Shown one piece after another: positions 52,567 through 62,689 of a stretch of 64,000 nucleotides of DNA. A program made the translations under genes and the position numbers. Source of the DNA: Novosphingobium pentaromativorans US6-1 (lineage in GTDB: Bacteria; Pseudomonadota; Alphaproteobacteria; Sphingomonadales; Sphingomonadaceae); NCBI RefSeq assembly GCF_000767465.1, contig NZ_CP009291.1:1691501-1755500 (forward strand). The letters run 5' to 3'. Position 1 is the first letter of the stretch; each line of letters opens with the position of its first letter. The notes beneath the pieces are model-generated. The model was not told the origin of the DNA. It searched no databases and saw nothing but the letters and a program-made list of their open reading frames with translations.

Positions 52567-52896
52567 GGCAGCTTCGCCGCGACGCATGAAGCGAATTGAC
52601 GACTCAAGCCGGCAGAGGGGCGTTCCCAGGCCCGGACAAGCTTGTCGAAGCCGCCCTACATTCACGTGAGTCTCGACGAACTGGAAAGGGAAAATCTGGG
52701 ACATTCACGACTGTCGGCTCCGGGGTGAATATCTGAGGATGTGGACGTTCCCGGGGGCAAGCGTTGATGAACGCTGACCGTTGCTACAGGCGATGTTCGA
52801 AACCGCGAATCGATCCGGCTCGCGCTTGATTCGGCAGCGGTGGCGGTCAGACGTTATCAACGCGAAATGACGTGACCCTTGGGGTGAGGCGAGCAG
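52567..52896. other. Gene-free spacer
   Basis: 330 bp between two plus-strand genes with no convincing reading frame on either strand and no long repeat. It probably contains the promoter of the membrane protein gene to its right. Confidence 0.5.
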
Positions 52897-54537
52897 ATGA
52901 CTTTGGACGGTTTTTTGACGGTGCTGGCGTTACTGGCGGCAATCTATGCCGTGCTGCCTGAGGTCCAGCGCCTACGGCTCGGGCTCGCATGGAAGAGCCA
53001 AGCCCTGCTAGGGATCGTCGCGGTCGGAATCATCCTCGCGTTGGAGCTCTATGAGGTGCGGCCGCCCGTCTGCCCATCCATGTTCGGCGGTTTCTGTCGA
53101 TGGCTTGTTCTGCCAGAAGGCGAGGTCGGCGCGTCGCGGAAAGTCGCGTTCCTGGTTGCGTTCGGGTGGCTGGTTCTTGCGGTTGTGATCCACAATCGTT
53201 CACGCCCGTCCCTCGGGAATGTTCCAACATTCACGCAGCTCGCCCAGGAGCTTCTCGACGAAGAACAATTCGGGGATGCGCTCAAGCTGCTCGAGCCGAG
53301 AATGGATCTCCTGGCGCGAGCGAGCCGAAGGCGCTGCTGGCAGCAACGGTTGCATGATTGGCTCGAGGAATTCGGCCCCACTGACCCGAATTCATTTGCC
53401 ACGTTGGCACACAGGCCAGGGGATCGGCGATTTTCGGCGGAAACCTGGCCGACCTGGGCTTCGGGGCCAATCCGTCTGCTCGCGTGCGTCGTTCCGCATT
53501 GTCAGCGCTCCGAATCTGCAGCGAGCGACATGCTCCAGATGCTGTTCAACTCATCGAAGTTGCTCGACTATGTCGCCGAACGCCGTCCCTATTTCGGCCT
53601 AGCCCTGATCAGGCACCAGGTCTACGGGGCGGCTGATTTCAGCGAACGGTTTCTGTCTCGCCTGATCGCGAGCCCGGGTAGCGCACTCTACCATGAGCTC
53701 GCGACGAACCTCGTCACGGATGGTCCGGTTGCTTATGCCCTTCCGATCCGGAACAGGCTGCTCCACTTCCTCTTCGCAGATGCCCGACATGCTGAGCAGC
53801 TCTCTGCGTGGAAGGGCGTTGGCGGCTATATCGAACGACTCCTCGATGGCGAGGAGCGGCCTGACTATTGGACATGGCTGAACGGGGATCAGAGCTGGTT
53901 CGAGGACGAACGGTATCGCGATCCGATCTTCATGGGCCTGGTGTTTTTCGACATCATGGTGCGCTCGGCCGCGCATCAGAATGTGTTGGGGCACATGTGG
54001 CTCTACTATCTCCGGCACTTTGCCCGCCGTCTCGAGGCGGGATATGATTCGAGCGGCGAAGGGATCGACCAAGAAGCCGAATTTCCGGTCCGCGCCGCGC
54101 GGCTTCTCTACGAGCTGGCCCAAATCGTGAAGGGATGGGTCGAGCTCTTCGAGAACCTCCCCGAAGATTCAGTCCATCGGCAATTCCCGCCCCGGCGGGA
54201 GTCACCGGGCTCTATTCCGCATGCCGCTGCACTCACGCTTGGCGACGTGCTTGCAACTGTCGCATTGTCGGATCGCATAGATCGTGGTGTTGCCCAGACG
54301 CTCAACGACGTAATTTTGCGCAGTATCCGCGACTTCCATGATGACGGCGGTGAACTGTCGCGGATGCGGGGGTGGCTGATCCAGGCATTGCTCGATGGCG
54401 GCAACACTGCCGATCGCCGGCGCTATTACAACAGGCTCGCGGACCTATTCGCCGATACCGACCATTTCCTTCGTCACGAGATCGAGGACTACGCCACCGA
54501 GCTCGTGAACCGAATGAACGAAGCGGGCGCCGCCTGA
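52897..54537 (+). CDS. Membrane-anchored helical protein beside the Avs-like gene
   Basis: A 546-residue protein. Three hydrophobic segments occur in the first 110 residues (about 5-20 FLTVLALLAAIYAV, 35-50 LLGIVAVGIILALELY, and 84-98 VAFLVAFGWLVLAVV), with a cysteine-bearing loop between. The remaining 430 residues are soluble, helical and tetratricopeptide-like (TQLAQELLDEEQFGDALKLL). No known domain is recognised. It converges with the Avs-like gene, with stops 159 bp apart, at the edge of a defence-like island, so an anti-phage role is possible but unproven. Confidence 0.7.
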   Translation: MTLDGFLTVLALLAAIYAVLPEVQRLRLGLAWKSQALLGIVAVGIILALELYEVRPPVCPSMFGGFCRWLVLPEGEVGASRKVAFLVAFGWLVLAVVIHNRSRPSLGNVPTFTQLAQELLDEEQFGDALKLLEPRMDLLARASRRRCWQQRLHDWLEEFGPTDPNSFATLAHRPGDRRFSAETWPTWASGPIRLLACVVPHCQRSESAASDMLQMLFNSSKLLDYVAERRPYFGLALIRHQVYGAADFSERFLSRLIASPGSALYHELATNLVTDGPVAYALPIRNRLLHFLFADARHAEQLSAWKGVGGYIERLLDGEERPDYWTWLNGDQSWFEDERYRDPIFMGLVFFDIMVRSAAHQNVLGHMWLYYLRHFARRLEAGYDSSGEGIDQEAEFPVRAARLLYELAQIVKGWVELFENLPEDSVHRQFPPRRESPGSIPHAAALTLGDVLATVALSDRIDRGVAQTLNDVILRSIRDFHDDGGELSRMRGWLIQALLDGGNTADRRRYYNRLADLFADTDHFLRHEIEDYATELVNRMNEAGAA

Positions 54538-54696
54538 AGCTATGCTTTTGGCGCGGCGCTCCGTGCCGTTCGGGGCTTTCTCGTCAAGGCCGAATAGGCA
54601 GGCGCCTTCACCCGTATCCGTCGCCATTGCTGTCGTACCACGCCTGAAAGCACCAGTTGAAACTCGTTGTCCATTCATCGCGGATAGGCCTCAGAG

Positions 54697-57600
54697 CTAA
54701 ACGCGCGGTGCGTCGCTTCTCCAACTGGAACTGCCCTGTTCCTTGGTGTGGTGCGCACTCAAGCCCCGCCACCGGAGGACCTGAAACTCGGGCAGGTTGC
54801 CATGGCTTTGTAGATGGCCAAGGCCTGTCTCGCTTAGCTCAACACGTTGCCCCTCGGCCCAGCGCGCGTTGTTGTGCGACATCTCCTGCTGCCAGCCGTC
54901 GCGCCAGAAACGCGTAGTTGCCATGACGCCTCCGTTCTGGTCCAAGAAAGAGAAGGGATCGTCGCTCGAGTGGTGCCAGCCCAGACGCTTCGCGAGCGTC
55001 GGATCGAACATCATTATCTCCGATCTCTCGCCAACAAGGGATACCCGAACATTTCTCGCCATCGTTGAAGGCTTCTTAGAATCGGCATTGACTATCCCGC
55101 CACAAGTCCAGAAGGCCTTGGGAAGCTCTCCGATCGCCTCGCCAATATCATCGCTGGAACCGATCCGCATGCCACGAGTAACGAGCAGATCTTCACTGAA
55201 CAGCGAGCGCGAATCGAGCACCGTGAAGCGTGCCCACTCGCAGACCACCAACTCGGACGCAGCTGGCCGCTGGATGCTTTCGGCATGCAGCCAGTCCTCA
55301 GCCCGTGCGCTCCAGCGCTCCTCAGGCAGTATCGGCCAATCTTTGTCCGTAGGCCGTGACGAGGTAATGGTGCGAGGTGGGAGGATCGGGCCGCCATCAA
55401 GTTGATGGAGCAGCAAGTCAAACTCCATTTGGGAGAGGGTCCCCGCCCGCCAATGCTCGCCGACGATCACGTGCAGCGCCTGGATGCACGCGCCGATATG
55501 CGGGCGCGTAAAGGGAAGCCGCAGGCCGAGCGGCGTAAGCCGCAATTCAAGCTCCTTGGTAGCTTTGGCGCCATAGGCGCTGGCACCGCCCCAAGCGTTT
55601 ATCAGCTGTGCGGCGCGGTGTCGGATGTTCGCGGTAGGCACGCCTGAATAGCGCGCAATCAGCTCGAGCCAGCTCTCAAATCCTTCGGTCCAAGCAGCGG
55701 CATCGTCGATGACCGGGCTCAGCGACTCCGCATCGCGCAGACTTCTGCCTGTGGCGAAATCGAGCGGCGGCAATTGCAGCGCGTAGATCGGCGACAGCTC
55801 GATTTCCGGCACCTGCGCGGCACCGCCCCAGATGCCGCTCAATATTTCGGCCAGCACTGCGACGCATCCGTCCTGATGCTCGACTAGCCCATCCATCTTG
55901 TTCATGAATGATTGTGAGATGCCATCACAGCTTCGCGCTTCAAACAAAAGGCGGAGGCCGAACAACGCGGTTGGCCCATCGCCCTCGATCAGCTTTTCGC
56001 AGGTCCGCGAGAAGAGGGCTTTCGCCTCGCTCAACTCCGCATGAGCGAGTTCCAGCAGACCGGCAGCCGCTTGCTCCATTGGATCGGAAACGCCGAACTG
56101 CGCTGCGTCGAGGAACAGAAGAACGAGGAGGTCGAGATCGTCCCTCTGTTCGCAATCGATACGGGGGATTTCCACGGCTTTTTGATAGTCTCGATATTCA
56201 AGGATCTGTTCGTCAAGCCGCGCCCAAAGTGCCGGCCAATCGATTTCCTCGAACAGCAACGGAAAGATTTCGTCCACGCCCCATAATGCGCTGCCCGTTC
56301 CGTGGCCGCCTGCGGCAAGGTCACGCAAAAAATCTTCCCGGGCGCGGTTATGCGCGTCGGGACAGCTGAGAAGGTGCCGCGCTCGATGATGGTTAAGTAG
56401 ATTGCTGTCTGCCCAGCCGCCCCACCCTTCGCGAGTTTCGGTGCCGCGTAAGAACAGCGCTTCGGCATAGTCACGCCTGCCTGCTGCGAGCGCGGCGCTG
56501 GCAAGGGCGTTCTTCACCGGCGGGTCCCGAACGAGTTCGGGATTTCGCGAGGCGAATGCCTCCACTTCTTCCCAAGCCTTTTTCGCGATGATCCTGCCTA
56601 TCCGCTTGCCGAGCTTGGAGTTGACGTAATCACCATAATGGACACTGGTCTGTGCTTTGCGTCGGGCGCGCTCCACAGCAACCGCGCGCTCGACATCCTC
56701 GAAGGATTTGAGTTGGAAGTAGTCGGGGAGCGTATCTTTGTCCTGAACGGGCTCTGCATTCCAACGGTCGATTGCCAGTTCCAACGTTGGAGAAGTATAG
56801 TCGCGATCAGCCAAACCGTCCCGGAAGACCCGGAGGAGTTGCGCTCGCTGCGATGGCTTGGCATCGCGTTCTAGGCTGGCGACGATCATTCGCTCGATGG
56901 GGGGGAGCGTTTCCTGAGGCGCTGCGGCAGCGAGATCACGCAGGAACTGCCCGGTACGAGTCAGGCTGTTATAGACTTCCTCATAATAGGGAAGCGCGAG
57001 CGCTGACCAAGTGATGGCGAGCGGGATCGCAAGATCCGGGCGTCGTCGCAAAATCCCCCGAGTAACCGCGTCGACCAGGGCATCCCAATGCCAAACGCCC
57101 GATTCCTTTGCCCACCTATAGGCATCCCAAGCCGCTGCTGTGCCACTTGCGATCGAATCGACAAGCACCGATTTTGCCATGCGCCAGGCCTGGTCGTGCG
57201 CATCGCTATCGTCGACACCGGCCGTAAGCCGCAGCATCCGAAAGGCACGATCGGCCGAACCGGACGGATCCGCGCGATTGGCGGCTGTGAGCACCCCTTC
57301 CCATAGCTGATAGAGCCCGTCCTTCTTCGCCGCGAGGTAACAGCCTAGCGATTGTTGCCGCATCATGTGCAGCAGCTCGCGTGCTCGCTCATGCAAGCCG
57401 ATATTGCCGAAAGCGATCGCGAGCTCGGAAAGCAAGTCGATCGCCTCTTGCGGAGAACGGGCATGGCCCAGTCCGGCATGCGGCCTTTCTAGGCGGCCGA
57501 CCGCGGCGGCAGCATCGCCATCGAATGCGAACATGGTTTCGGCGAATCTGCGATGGATTTGCGGGGTTTGGCGGAAGCTGCAAACAGACAATTGCAGGCA

Positions 57601-60600
57601 TGCATCGAACTCGGCCGCAAAGCCGGGCGCAGCATCAGGCACTAGTCGGACCAGCTTGCAGATGGCATCGAATAATGGCTTGTCGGCGTGCCGGAGGCGA
57701 TAGCCGAGCAGCACGTCATCGTGTCGGTTGGTTACTGCGCCTGCCAGAAATGCCAGCGACGCCTTTATTTGTGTCACGATCTGCGAAGACGCAACGGGTC
57801 GCTCCGCCCTGACCTCCCCGATCAACGTGCCTAGCCGCACTGCTTGGGCTTGCACTCCGCGGAACAGAAATTCTTTCGGAAGCGCGGGTTGAGCCGGCGC
57901 CTCGCCAAGCTGGGCTGCGATCGCCGTATAACCGAGAATGGCGTCGACTGCGTTCTCGACCTCATCCGACTTGTGCTCGAGACCGGTCATGTCTGGGACG
58001 GCGGCCCTTGCGAATAACCGTCGCGCAAGTTCGTGATCCTTGCCAGCAATCGCGATGCGGGCCGCATGCAGATGCCAGCTGTCGTGCAGATTCTGCCCTT
58101 CGGACAAGGTCGCATACGCGGCCACGCATTGAAGCGCTTCCTCGGTACGCGATGCAATCATCTTTGCTTCTGCGCTCTCAAGATGAAGGATCGTGAGGTG
58201 GGCGCCTCGGTCTACTCGATGCTGCGTCGCAATCTCGGCGACTGCCCTATCGGGATCGTGGCGCACGATTGCGCGCGCAAGCAGGTAGCGCAACTCGAGG
58301 AGGTAATCGTCCCGCGTCCTGCCGGAGAAGGAATCCTTATCACTGCCCTGTTTGCCGATCGGAAGGCGGATGCGCCGTTCGATCTGTTCGTCTTCGAGAA
58401 GCACGACTGCGAGCTCGGCCCAGGCCTCCATGGCTTCTCTAGTGCCTTGGCCGTGGCTTTCGTCGAACCATTTCCATGGATTCTCACTGTCGAACAGCAG
58501 ACGTGCCCTGTCTACTTGGCCGTCGTCGAGCAGGGCATCGATAACAAGCCATTCATCGCCGGCGACATGATTAGAATCGAGCTGAGCAACCGCCATGTCG
58601 AGGTCGCCAGCTGCGATCTGGGCCGTGACGATCCGCTCGGCCATGGTCAGTGCGTCCTGGCGTCGCCAGATCTCGTCACGAGCGAGCATAAGGTCGAACA
58701 AGGCGGCGGGATTGGGCTCGGCGCCGAGACAGGCCACGGCATCCCCGATATCGTTGCTCACCTCATAACTGCGTCGACCATCGACAAACTGGCCAACAAA
58801 GTACCGGCGGCTGACCAAGGCTGCGGCTTGATCGAGATCGCCAGCGAGAAAGCGGTACCGGAATTCAAGGAAGCGCTGCACGCTTGTCTGCGGCGCTGAT
58901 CCGGCCAGTTCAGCCAGGCCCCGATAGATGACAGGATCACTGAACGCCGGGTCTGGCTTGCCATAGAGCGTGATGCGCTGCTGACGCAGGAAAAGACGGA
59001 AACTGTTGTGAAAAATCCTCCAAGCACTACCGCCATGGTCGATCAAATGATGGGCAAGTGTGAACGCCTTGTCGACCGCGCTGCTCGACAACCATTGTGC
59101 CAGCAACTCTGGCTCGATCCGACCATCGGCGAAACTCAGGACAAATAGGGTCTTCGAGACATCGGCGCCGGCGCCCTGCGCCTCGCGCCAAGCCTGGCGA
59201 TAGACTTTCTCAAGGTCGCCATCATATTCAAAACCGCCAGCCAGCAGAGCCTCGCGCTCCTCAGGTCGGGCACTCAGGAGCTTGCCGAGTAGGTAGCGCG
59301 TCACCAACGGATGACCGAGGCTCACGGCGAAGACCTCGGCGGGGTCGACCTGCTCGCGATCCAGGCCCACCGAGATGACCATCTCCGCCACAGCATTGCG
59401 ACTGAGCGGTGCGATCTCGATCCGTCGGCCGCCATCCGATGCCTGATCACGGACCTCGGGCGGAATATCGGCGAGGTCGATCCGCTGGCTACCTAGCAAG
59501 AAGAGGACGCCCTTGGGGACGCTCTGCGGAAGTGGCAACGCGCGTAGGAAACTGGCATCGGGCCGTTCCTCGCGCGGAACATGGTCGAGGCCGTCGACTA
59601 CGATGACGGTCATTTGCCCATCGACCGCATATTGGTTGCCTGCTTGCTCGAGCAGCCTTTCGAACGTCTCGCGTTTCTGCTCGAGCGTGTCGTCCTTGGC
59701 GCGCTGAGACTGATATCCGAAGCCAATAAGCTGGCTGTTCAGGTCATCAAGAAAATTGGCATCGACACCGCGACCTTGCCCCTGTGCCTCGCCAGGTACG
59801 AACGCAAGGTAGCGCGCAACATTGCATTCGGGACTGGGCTGCACGAAGCGCTCGAGCAAGGTAGATTTGCCAGCTCCTGGCGGACCGAGCAGACAGAGAT
59901 AGCCCGAGGCATGCGCGCCCAGCGCCGCTTCTAATTCTGCCTCACTCTTTTCATTGCTCTGTACATGGGCACCAAGCGGAAACCGGTGCTCGAAACGGAG
60001 CTGAAACCGGTCGGCCCAACCGAGTGCATCCAGCAGTTCGCGACGCGTCCATCGCGTCCTGCCATCATTGCGTCCGACAAGGTCGCCCAATGTATGGGCT
60101 AGGTCATTGATTTGCGCGCGAGCGGCGGCGTCCTGAGTGACGGGAGATTCCGCATTAGCCGATACCCCGAGCGCGAATTCGAGACGGCCAAAGAAACGCT
60201 CGAAATCCGGCTCCGTCAGGCCAGACGCCCGAAGTAGCGCTTCAATGAGCGGCTTCCACTCGCTTGCTCGCCAGTCGGCCAACGACCAATCAGGATGGCG
60301 CGCCTTATCGCGAAAGAAGTCTGCCGAATCCCGCTGGGGTACTCCAAATTTGCCGCGATCCGATGTCGTCGGATAGTGCGACGATACGTAACGGAGTTGG
60401 ACGAAACGATCTGGAAACTCGCTTTCGAGCATGACGAAGGACGCGGCGCAGTCCGCGATAACCTTGTCCGTACCGAGCAACAGGCCTGTGATGCCCACAG
60501 GCTTGGGCTTGCCCGATGATTTATACTGATGCCCGATGACCTTGCCAGCGATGCCGATTACGAGATCGTCGAACATGCCGGCATGGTCATCTGCTAACGC

Positions 60601-60717
60601 CACAAACGTCAGCGTACCATCCAATATTGCCTGATAGGCAAGGTGGGCGGAGGCCCGGTCCTGATATCTAAGCCCCAGCCTTGCGGCCCGTTCGCCGGCG
60701 CCGGATGTATGTGCCAT
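54697..60717 (-). CDS. Avs-like STAND ATPase with N-terminal nuclease domain
   Basis: A 2006-residue protein. Residues 1-180 resemble a DUF4297/Cap4-type PD-(D/E)xK nuclease: GLRYQDRASAHLAYQAIL, acidic D50-D51 in MFDDLVIG and Q64-K66 in HQYKSSG. The STAND/AAA-like ATPase follows, with Walker A GPPGAGKST (278-286) and Walker B VIVVDGLDHV (371-380). The remaining 1400 residues are helical repeats of sensor type (TPR-like, for example DLDMAVAQLDSNHVAGDEW). This layout is that of antiviral Avs proteins, in which the sensor recognises a phage protein and the nuclease then degrades DNA. It seems intact and stands alone. Confidence 0.75.
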   Translation of the reverse strand: MAHTSGAGERAARLGLRYQDRASAHLAYQAILDGTLTFVALADDHAGMFDDLVIGIAGKVIGHQYKSSGKPKPVGITGLLLGTDKVIADCAASFVMLESEFPDRFVQLRYVSSHYPTTSDRGKFGVPQRDSADFFRDKARHPDWSLADWRASEWKPLIEALLRASGLTEPDFERFFGRLEFALGVSANAESPVTQDAAARAQINDLAHTLGDLVGRNDGRTRWTRRELLDALGWADRFQLRFEHRFPLGAHVQSNEKSEAELEAALGAHASGYLCLLGPPGAGKSTLLERFVQPSPECNVARYLAFVPGEAQGQGRGVDANFLDDLNSQLIGFGYQSQRAKDDTLEQKRETFERLLEQAGNQYAVDGQMTVIVVDGLDHVPREERPDASFLRALPLPQSVPKGVLFLLGSQRIDLADIPPEVRDQASDGGRRIEIAPLSRNAVAEMVISVGLDREQVDPAEVFAVSLGHPLVTRYLLGKLLSARPEEREALLAGGFEYDGDLEKVYRQAWREAQGAGADVSKTLFVLSFADGRIEPELLAQWLSSSAVDKAFTLAHHLIDHGGSAWRIFHNSFRLFLRQQRITLYGKPDPAFSDPVIYRGLAELAGSAPQTSVQRFLEFRYRFLAGDLDQAAALVSRRYFVGQFVDGRRSYEVSNDIGDAVACLGAEPNPAALFDLMLARDEIWRRQDALTMAERIVTAQIAAGDLDMAVAQLDSNHVAGDEWLVIDALLDDGQVDRARLLFDSENPWKWFDESHGQGTREAMEAWAELAVVLLEDEQIERRIRLPIGKQGSDKDSFSGRTRDDYLLELRYLLARAIVRHDPDRAVAEIATQHRVDRGAHLTILHLESAEAKMIASRTEEALQCVAAYATLSEGQNLHDSWHLHAARIAIAGKDHELARRLFARAAVPDMTGLEHKSDEVENAVDAILGYTAIAAQLGEAPAQPALPKEFLFRGVQAQAVRLGTLIGEVRAERPVASSQIVTQIKASLAFLAGAVTNRHDDVLLGYRLRHADKPLFDAICKLVRLVPDAAPGFAAEFDACLQLSVCSFRQTPQIHRRFAETMFAFDGDAAAAVGRLERPHAGLGHARSPQEAIDLLSELAIAFGNIGLHERARELLHMMRQQSLGCYLAAKKDGLYQLWEGVLTAANRADPSGSADRAFRMLRLTAGVDDSDAHDQAWRMAKSVLVDSIASGTAAAWDAYRWAKESGVWHWDALVDAVTRGILRRRPDLAIPLAITWSALALPYYEEVYNSLTRTGQFLRDLAAAAPQETLPPIERMIVASLERDAKPSQRAQLLRVFRDGLADRDYTSPTLELAIDRWNAEPVQDKDTLPDYFQLKSFEDVERAVAVERARRKAQTSVHYGDYVNSKLGKRIGRIIAKKAWEEVEAFASRNPELVRDPPVKNALASAALAAGRRDYAEALFLRGTETREGWGGWADSNLLNHHRARHLLSCPDAHNRAREDFLRDLAAGGHGTGSALWGVDEIFPLLFEEIDWPALWARLDEQILEYRDYQKAVEIPRIDCEQRDDLDLLVLLFLDAAQFGVSDPMEQAAAGLLELAHAELSEAKALFSRTCEKLIEGDGPTALFGLRLLFEARSCDGISQSFMNKMDGLVEHQDGCVAVLAEILSGIWGGAAQVPEIELSPIYALQLPPLDFATGRSLRDAESLSPVIDDAAAWTEGFESWLELIARYSGVPTANIRHRAAQLINAWGGASAYGAKATKELELRLTPLGLRLPFTRPHIGACIQALHVIVGEHWRAGTLSQMEFDLLLHQLDGGPILPPRTITSSRPTDKDWPILPEERWSARAEDWLHAESIQRPAASELVVCEWARFTVLDSRSLFSEDLLVTRGMRIGSSDDIGEAIGELPKAFWTCGGIVNADSKKPSTMARNVRVSLVGERSEIMMFDPTLAKRLGWHHSSDDPFSFLDQNGGVMATTRFWRDGWQQEMSHNNARWAEGQRVELSETGLGHLQSHGNLPEFQVLRWRGLSAHHTKEQGSSSWRSDAPRV

Positions 60718-61139
60718 TGTTATGTTCGCCGATTAATTAATGAAGCTGGACCGTCCATGACAAGCAGAGGTGCCCGCCGACCGTTAAATAGACATTAGGT
60801 TATCTGCCATTCGCGATAGTGGCATCGAAGGGTAGCTATCCGCAAGTCACACCCCGAGACGTGTCTGTCCGGGCCGTCCAACATAGCCGACAAGATCTCC
60901 ATCCTGATCGCAGCACTGGAATGTCCGACATTGGGAAAGGCAATTTGGTCATTGAATGACCAAGAAGGGTCGGTTGCGATGGGGCAGGGGTTGGGATAGT
61001 CCAGCCAATCGGCGGCGCGATTGGAAACATTCGGTTACGCTAACACCGATCATTCGTGGATTCGCAGGGGGAACAATGTGGGCGTGGCACAGGTCGGTCG
61101 CCGCGCATTGCCGCGTCCGACAGCTAATCCCCGCGAGTG
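60718..61139. other. Gene-free spacer upstream of the Avs-like gene
   Basis: 422 bp between the start of the Avs-like gene and the stop of the DUF4365-like gene, both on the minus strand. Short frames here have no family likeness. A TTAATTAAT stretch just upstream of the Avs-like start (about 60732-60741) is A/T-rich for this region and may be part of its promoter. Confidence 0.45.
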
Positions 61140-62681
61140 TCATTTGCGCTCCGCGGGCCGGCTGATCATCGTGACGTTCTTCGGATTGATCACGACGTTG
61201 ATGCCGCTGGTCGTTGCCATTTCGGCTCCATAGTCGTCCAGATCGATGACCGCCGGCCGAACATCCAGCAGCTCGAACCCGGTGGACGCGAACGCGCTCG
61301 CCTCCTCTCCTTTCTGCTCGAGAATGACCTTGGTGGCGAGCGTGATCCCGCATCCGGCAAACTCTATGGTGTTGAAGTAGATCGCCTCCAGCCGGACCTC
61401 GTCGGTTACCCCGCCGATCGCGTCGAACTCAAAGCGTGCCGCGGAGGAGGGATTGAACATCATGTCGAGCGACATCTGCATCGCCGGTGCAGCCCAGATG
61501 TCTTCGAGCGAGAATGACTCCGATGTCGATATGCCAGCGATATCGAGGGCTTGTCGGAACCGCTCGACGAACTCCAGCAGGCGCGGAAGATCGTCGAGAT
61601 AGGGTCCGTCCAATCCCTCTTGCGTGGGAATGCCCGGTATCCGAATGCCCCTGAAGTCCAGTTCCACCGTAGCCTTGCCACTTGCGAGGTAGGTCAACCC
61701 GCGCAGCAGTGGAATCCAGGTCGCCAGATCATGGTGGTCGGCCCTGAAGTTGCCGACGCTTTCGAGGTGGAAGCTGCCCTCGTAGAACAGCAGATTGAGG
61801 GCGGCATGGCGGATCGCAAGCATCGGTCCGCCCTCGACCGGGAACGGAATCGCTGTCTCACAGTCGAACACGGCGGCCGGAAGCAGCGGCCCTGAGCGCA
61901 CGATGATCGCGCATGGACCTATCGTCGGCAGATCGATCGGGAATTCCTCCATCCCTTCCAAGAGGGAGCCTTTGTAGGGGACCCGGATCCCGAAGCGACG
62001 ATCATAGGCCTGGAGCTGGACCGGCCTCAGCGGCACCTGTCCGGAGATGATCTTGAGGAAATGGTCCTGGTCCTCGATCCAGATGAGTGCCTCGCCCTCG
62101 ACTTCGTGGCCCTGCTCATAGCCGAGCGTCGCCAGCTGGTGGCGCTTGGCCTCGAAGTAGCCATCGACGTCTGTAGGGCAGATCTCGGCGAGCGCATCGC
62201 GCAGCCCTTCGGCAGTGGGCTTGAAGCGGCGCCCTTTTCGATAGTCGAAGGACATCCAGATGTGGTTGATGTCCGTCCGCCCCTCGGCCTCGGCGACGCG
62301 TAAGCGGCGTAGGATTTTGGCGAGCTCCTTGCCGAGAAGATGGATGACATAGCCCATGAGCTCGGTCCCGTCCGGACGCATCCGGAAGACGACGATAGCG
62401 GACGGCCCCCGGTCCTTCGCCAGACGCTCCATCGCCGACAGGCGCGCGCGCACCGCCCCGCTCTCGCCGGCCATGCATTTGAGCTGGACCATGCATGCGC
62501 GCGGCTCGCGTTGATCAAGCGTTTCCTGCGGCGTTCCTTTCATCGGAAACTCAACACGAAAATCCCAGCCTGCCCGATCACGGCTCGTACGGCTGCAGAT
62601 CAGCTTAGCCTGGGCGCACAGTTTGGCGAAGAGGTTCTCGCCGGCTTCGCCCAGTTCATCGGGGGTCAAGGCTCCGGTCAT
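61140..62681 (-). CDS. DUF4365-type nuclease-like protein
   Basis: A 513-residue protein from ATG 62681; TTG 62693 would add four residues and overlap the upstream stop. Residues 5-110 have the DUF4365/restriction-endonuclease-like pattern: ELGEAGENLFAKLCAQA, the D of AGWDFRVEFP and the QxK of MVQLKCMA. This suggests a PD-(D/E)xK nuclease fold. The remaining 400 residues are strand-rich and unrecognised (GPCAIIVRSGPLLPAAVFDC, EFDAIGGVTDEVRLEAIYF). It directly follows the GIY-YIG gene, and the pair with the partial gene upstream looks like one operon, probably a defence system. Confidence 0.65.
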   Translation of the reverse strand: MTGALTPDELGEAGENLFAKLCAQAKLICSRTSRDRAGWDFRVEFPMKGTPQETLDQREPRACMVQLKCMAGESGAVRARLSAMERLAKDRGPSAIVVFRMRPDGTELMGYVIHLLGKELAKILRRLRVAEAEGRTDINHIWMSFDYRKGRRFKPTAEGLRDALAEICPTDVDGYFEAKRHQLATLGYEQGHEVEGEALIWIEDQDHFLKIISGQVPLRPVQLQAYDRRFGIRVPYKGSLLEGMEEFPIDLPTIGPCAIIVRSGPLLPAAVFDCETAIPFPVEGGPMLAIRHAALNLLFYEGSFHLESVGNFRADHHDLATWIPLLRGLTYLASGKATVELDFRGIRIPGIPTQEGLDGPYLDDLPRLLEFVERFRQALDIAGISTSESFSLEDIWAAPAMQMSLDMMFNPSSAARFEFDAIGGVTDEVRLEAIYFNTIEFAGCGITLATKVILEQKGEEASAFASTGFELLDVRPAVIDLDDYGAEMATTSGINVVINPKNVTMISRPAERK

Positions 62682-62689
62682 GGCGCCCG

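Noticed and set aside
60836..61030. 64-codon frame upstream of the Avs-like gene as a possible small partner or antitoxin
   Set aside because: Proline- and serine-rich low-likelihood content, no ribosome site, and no conserved pattern.
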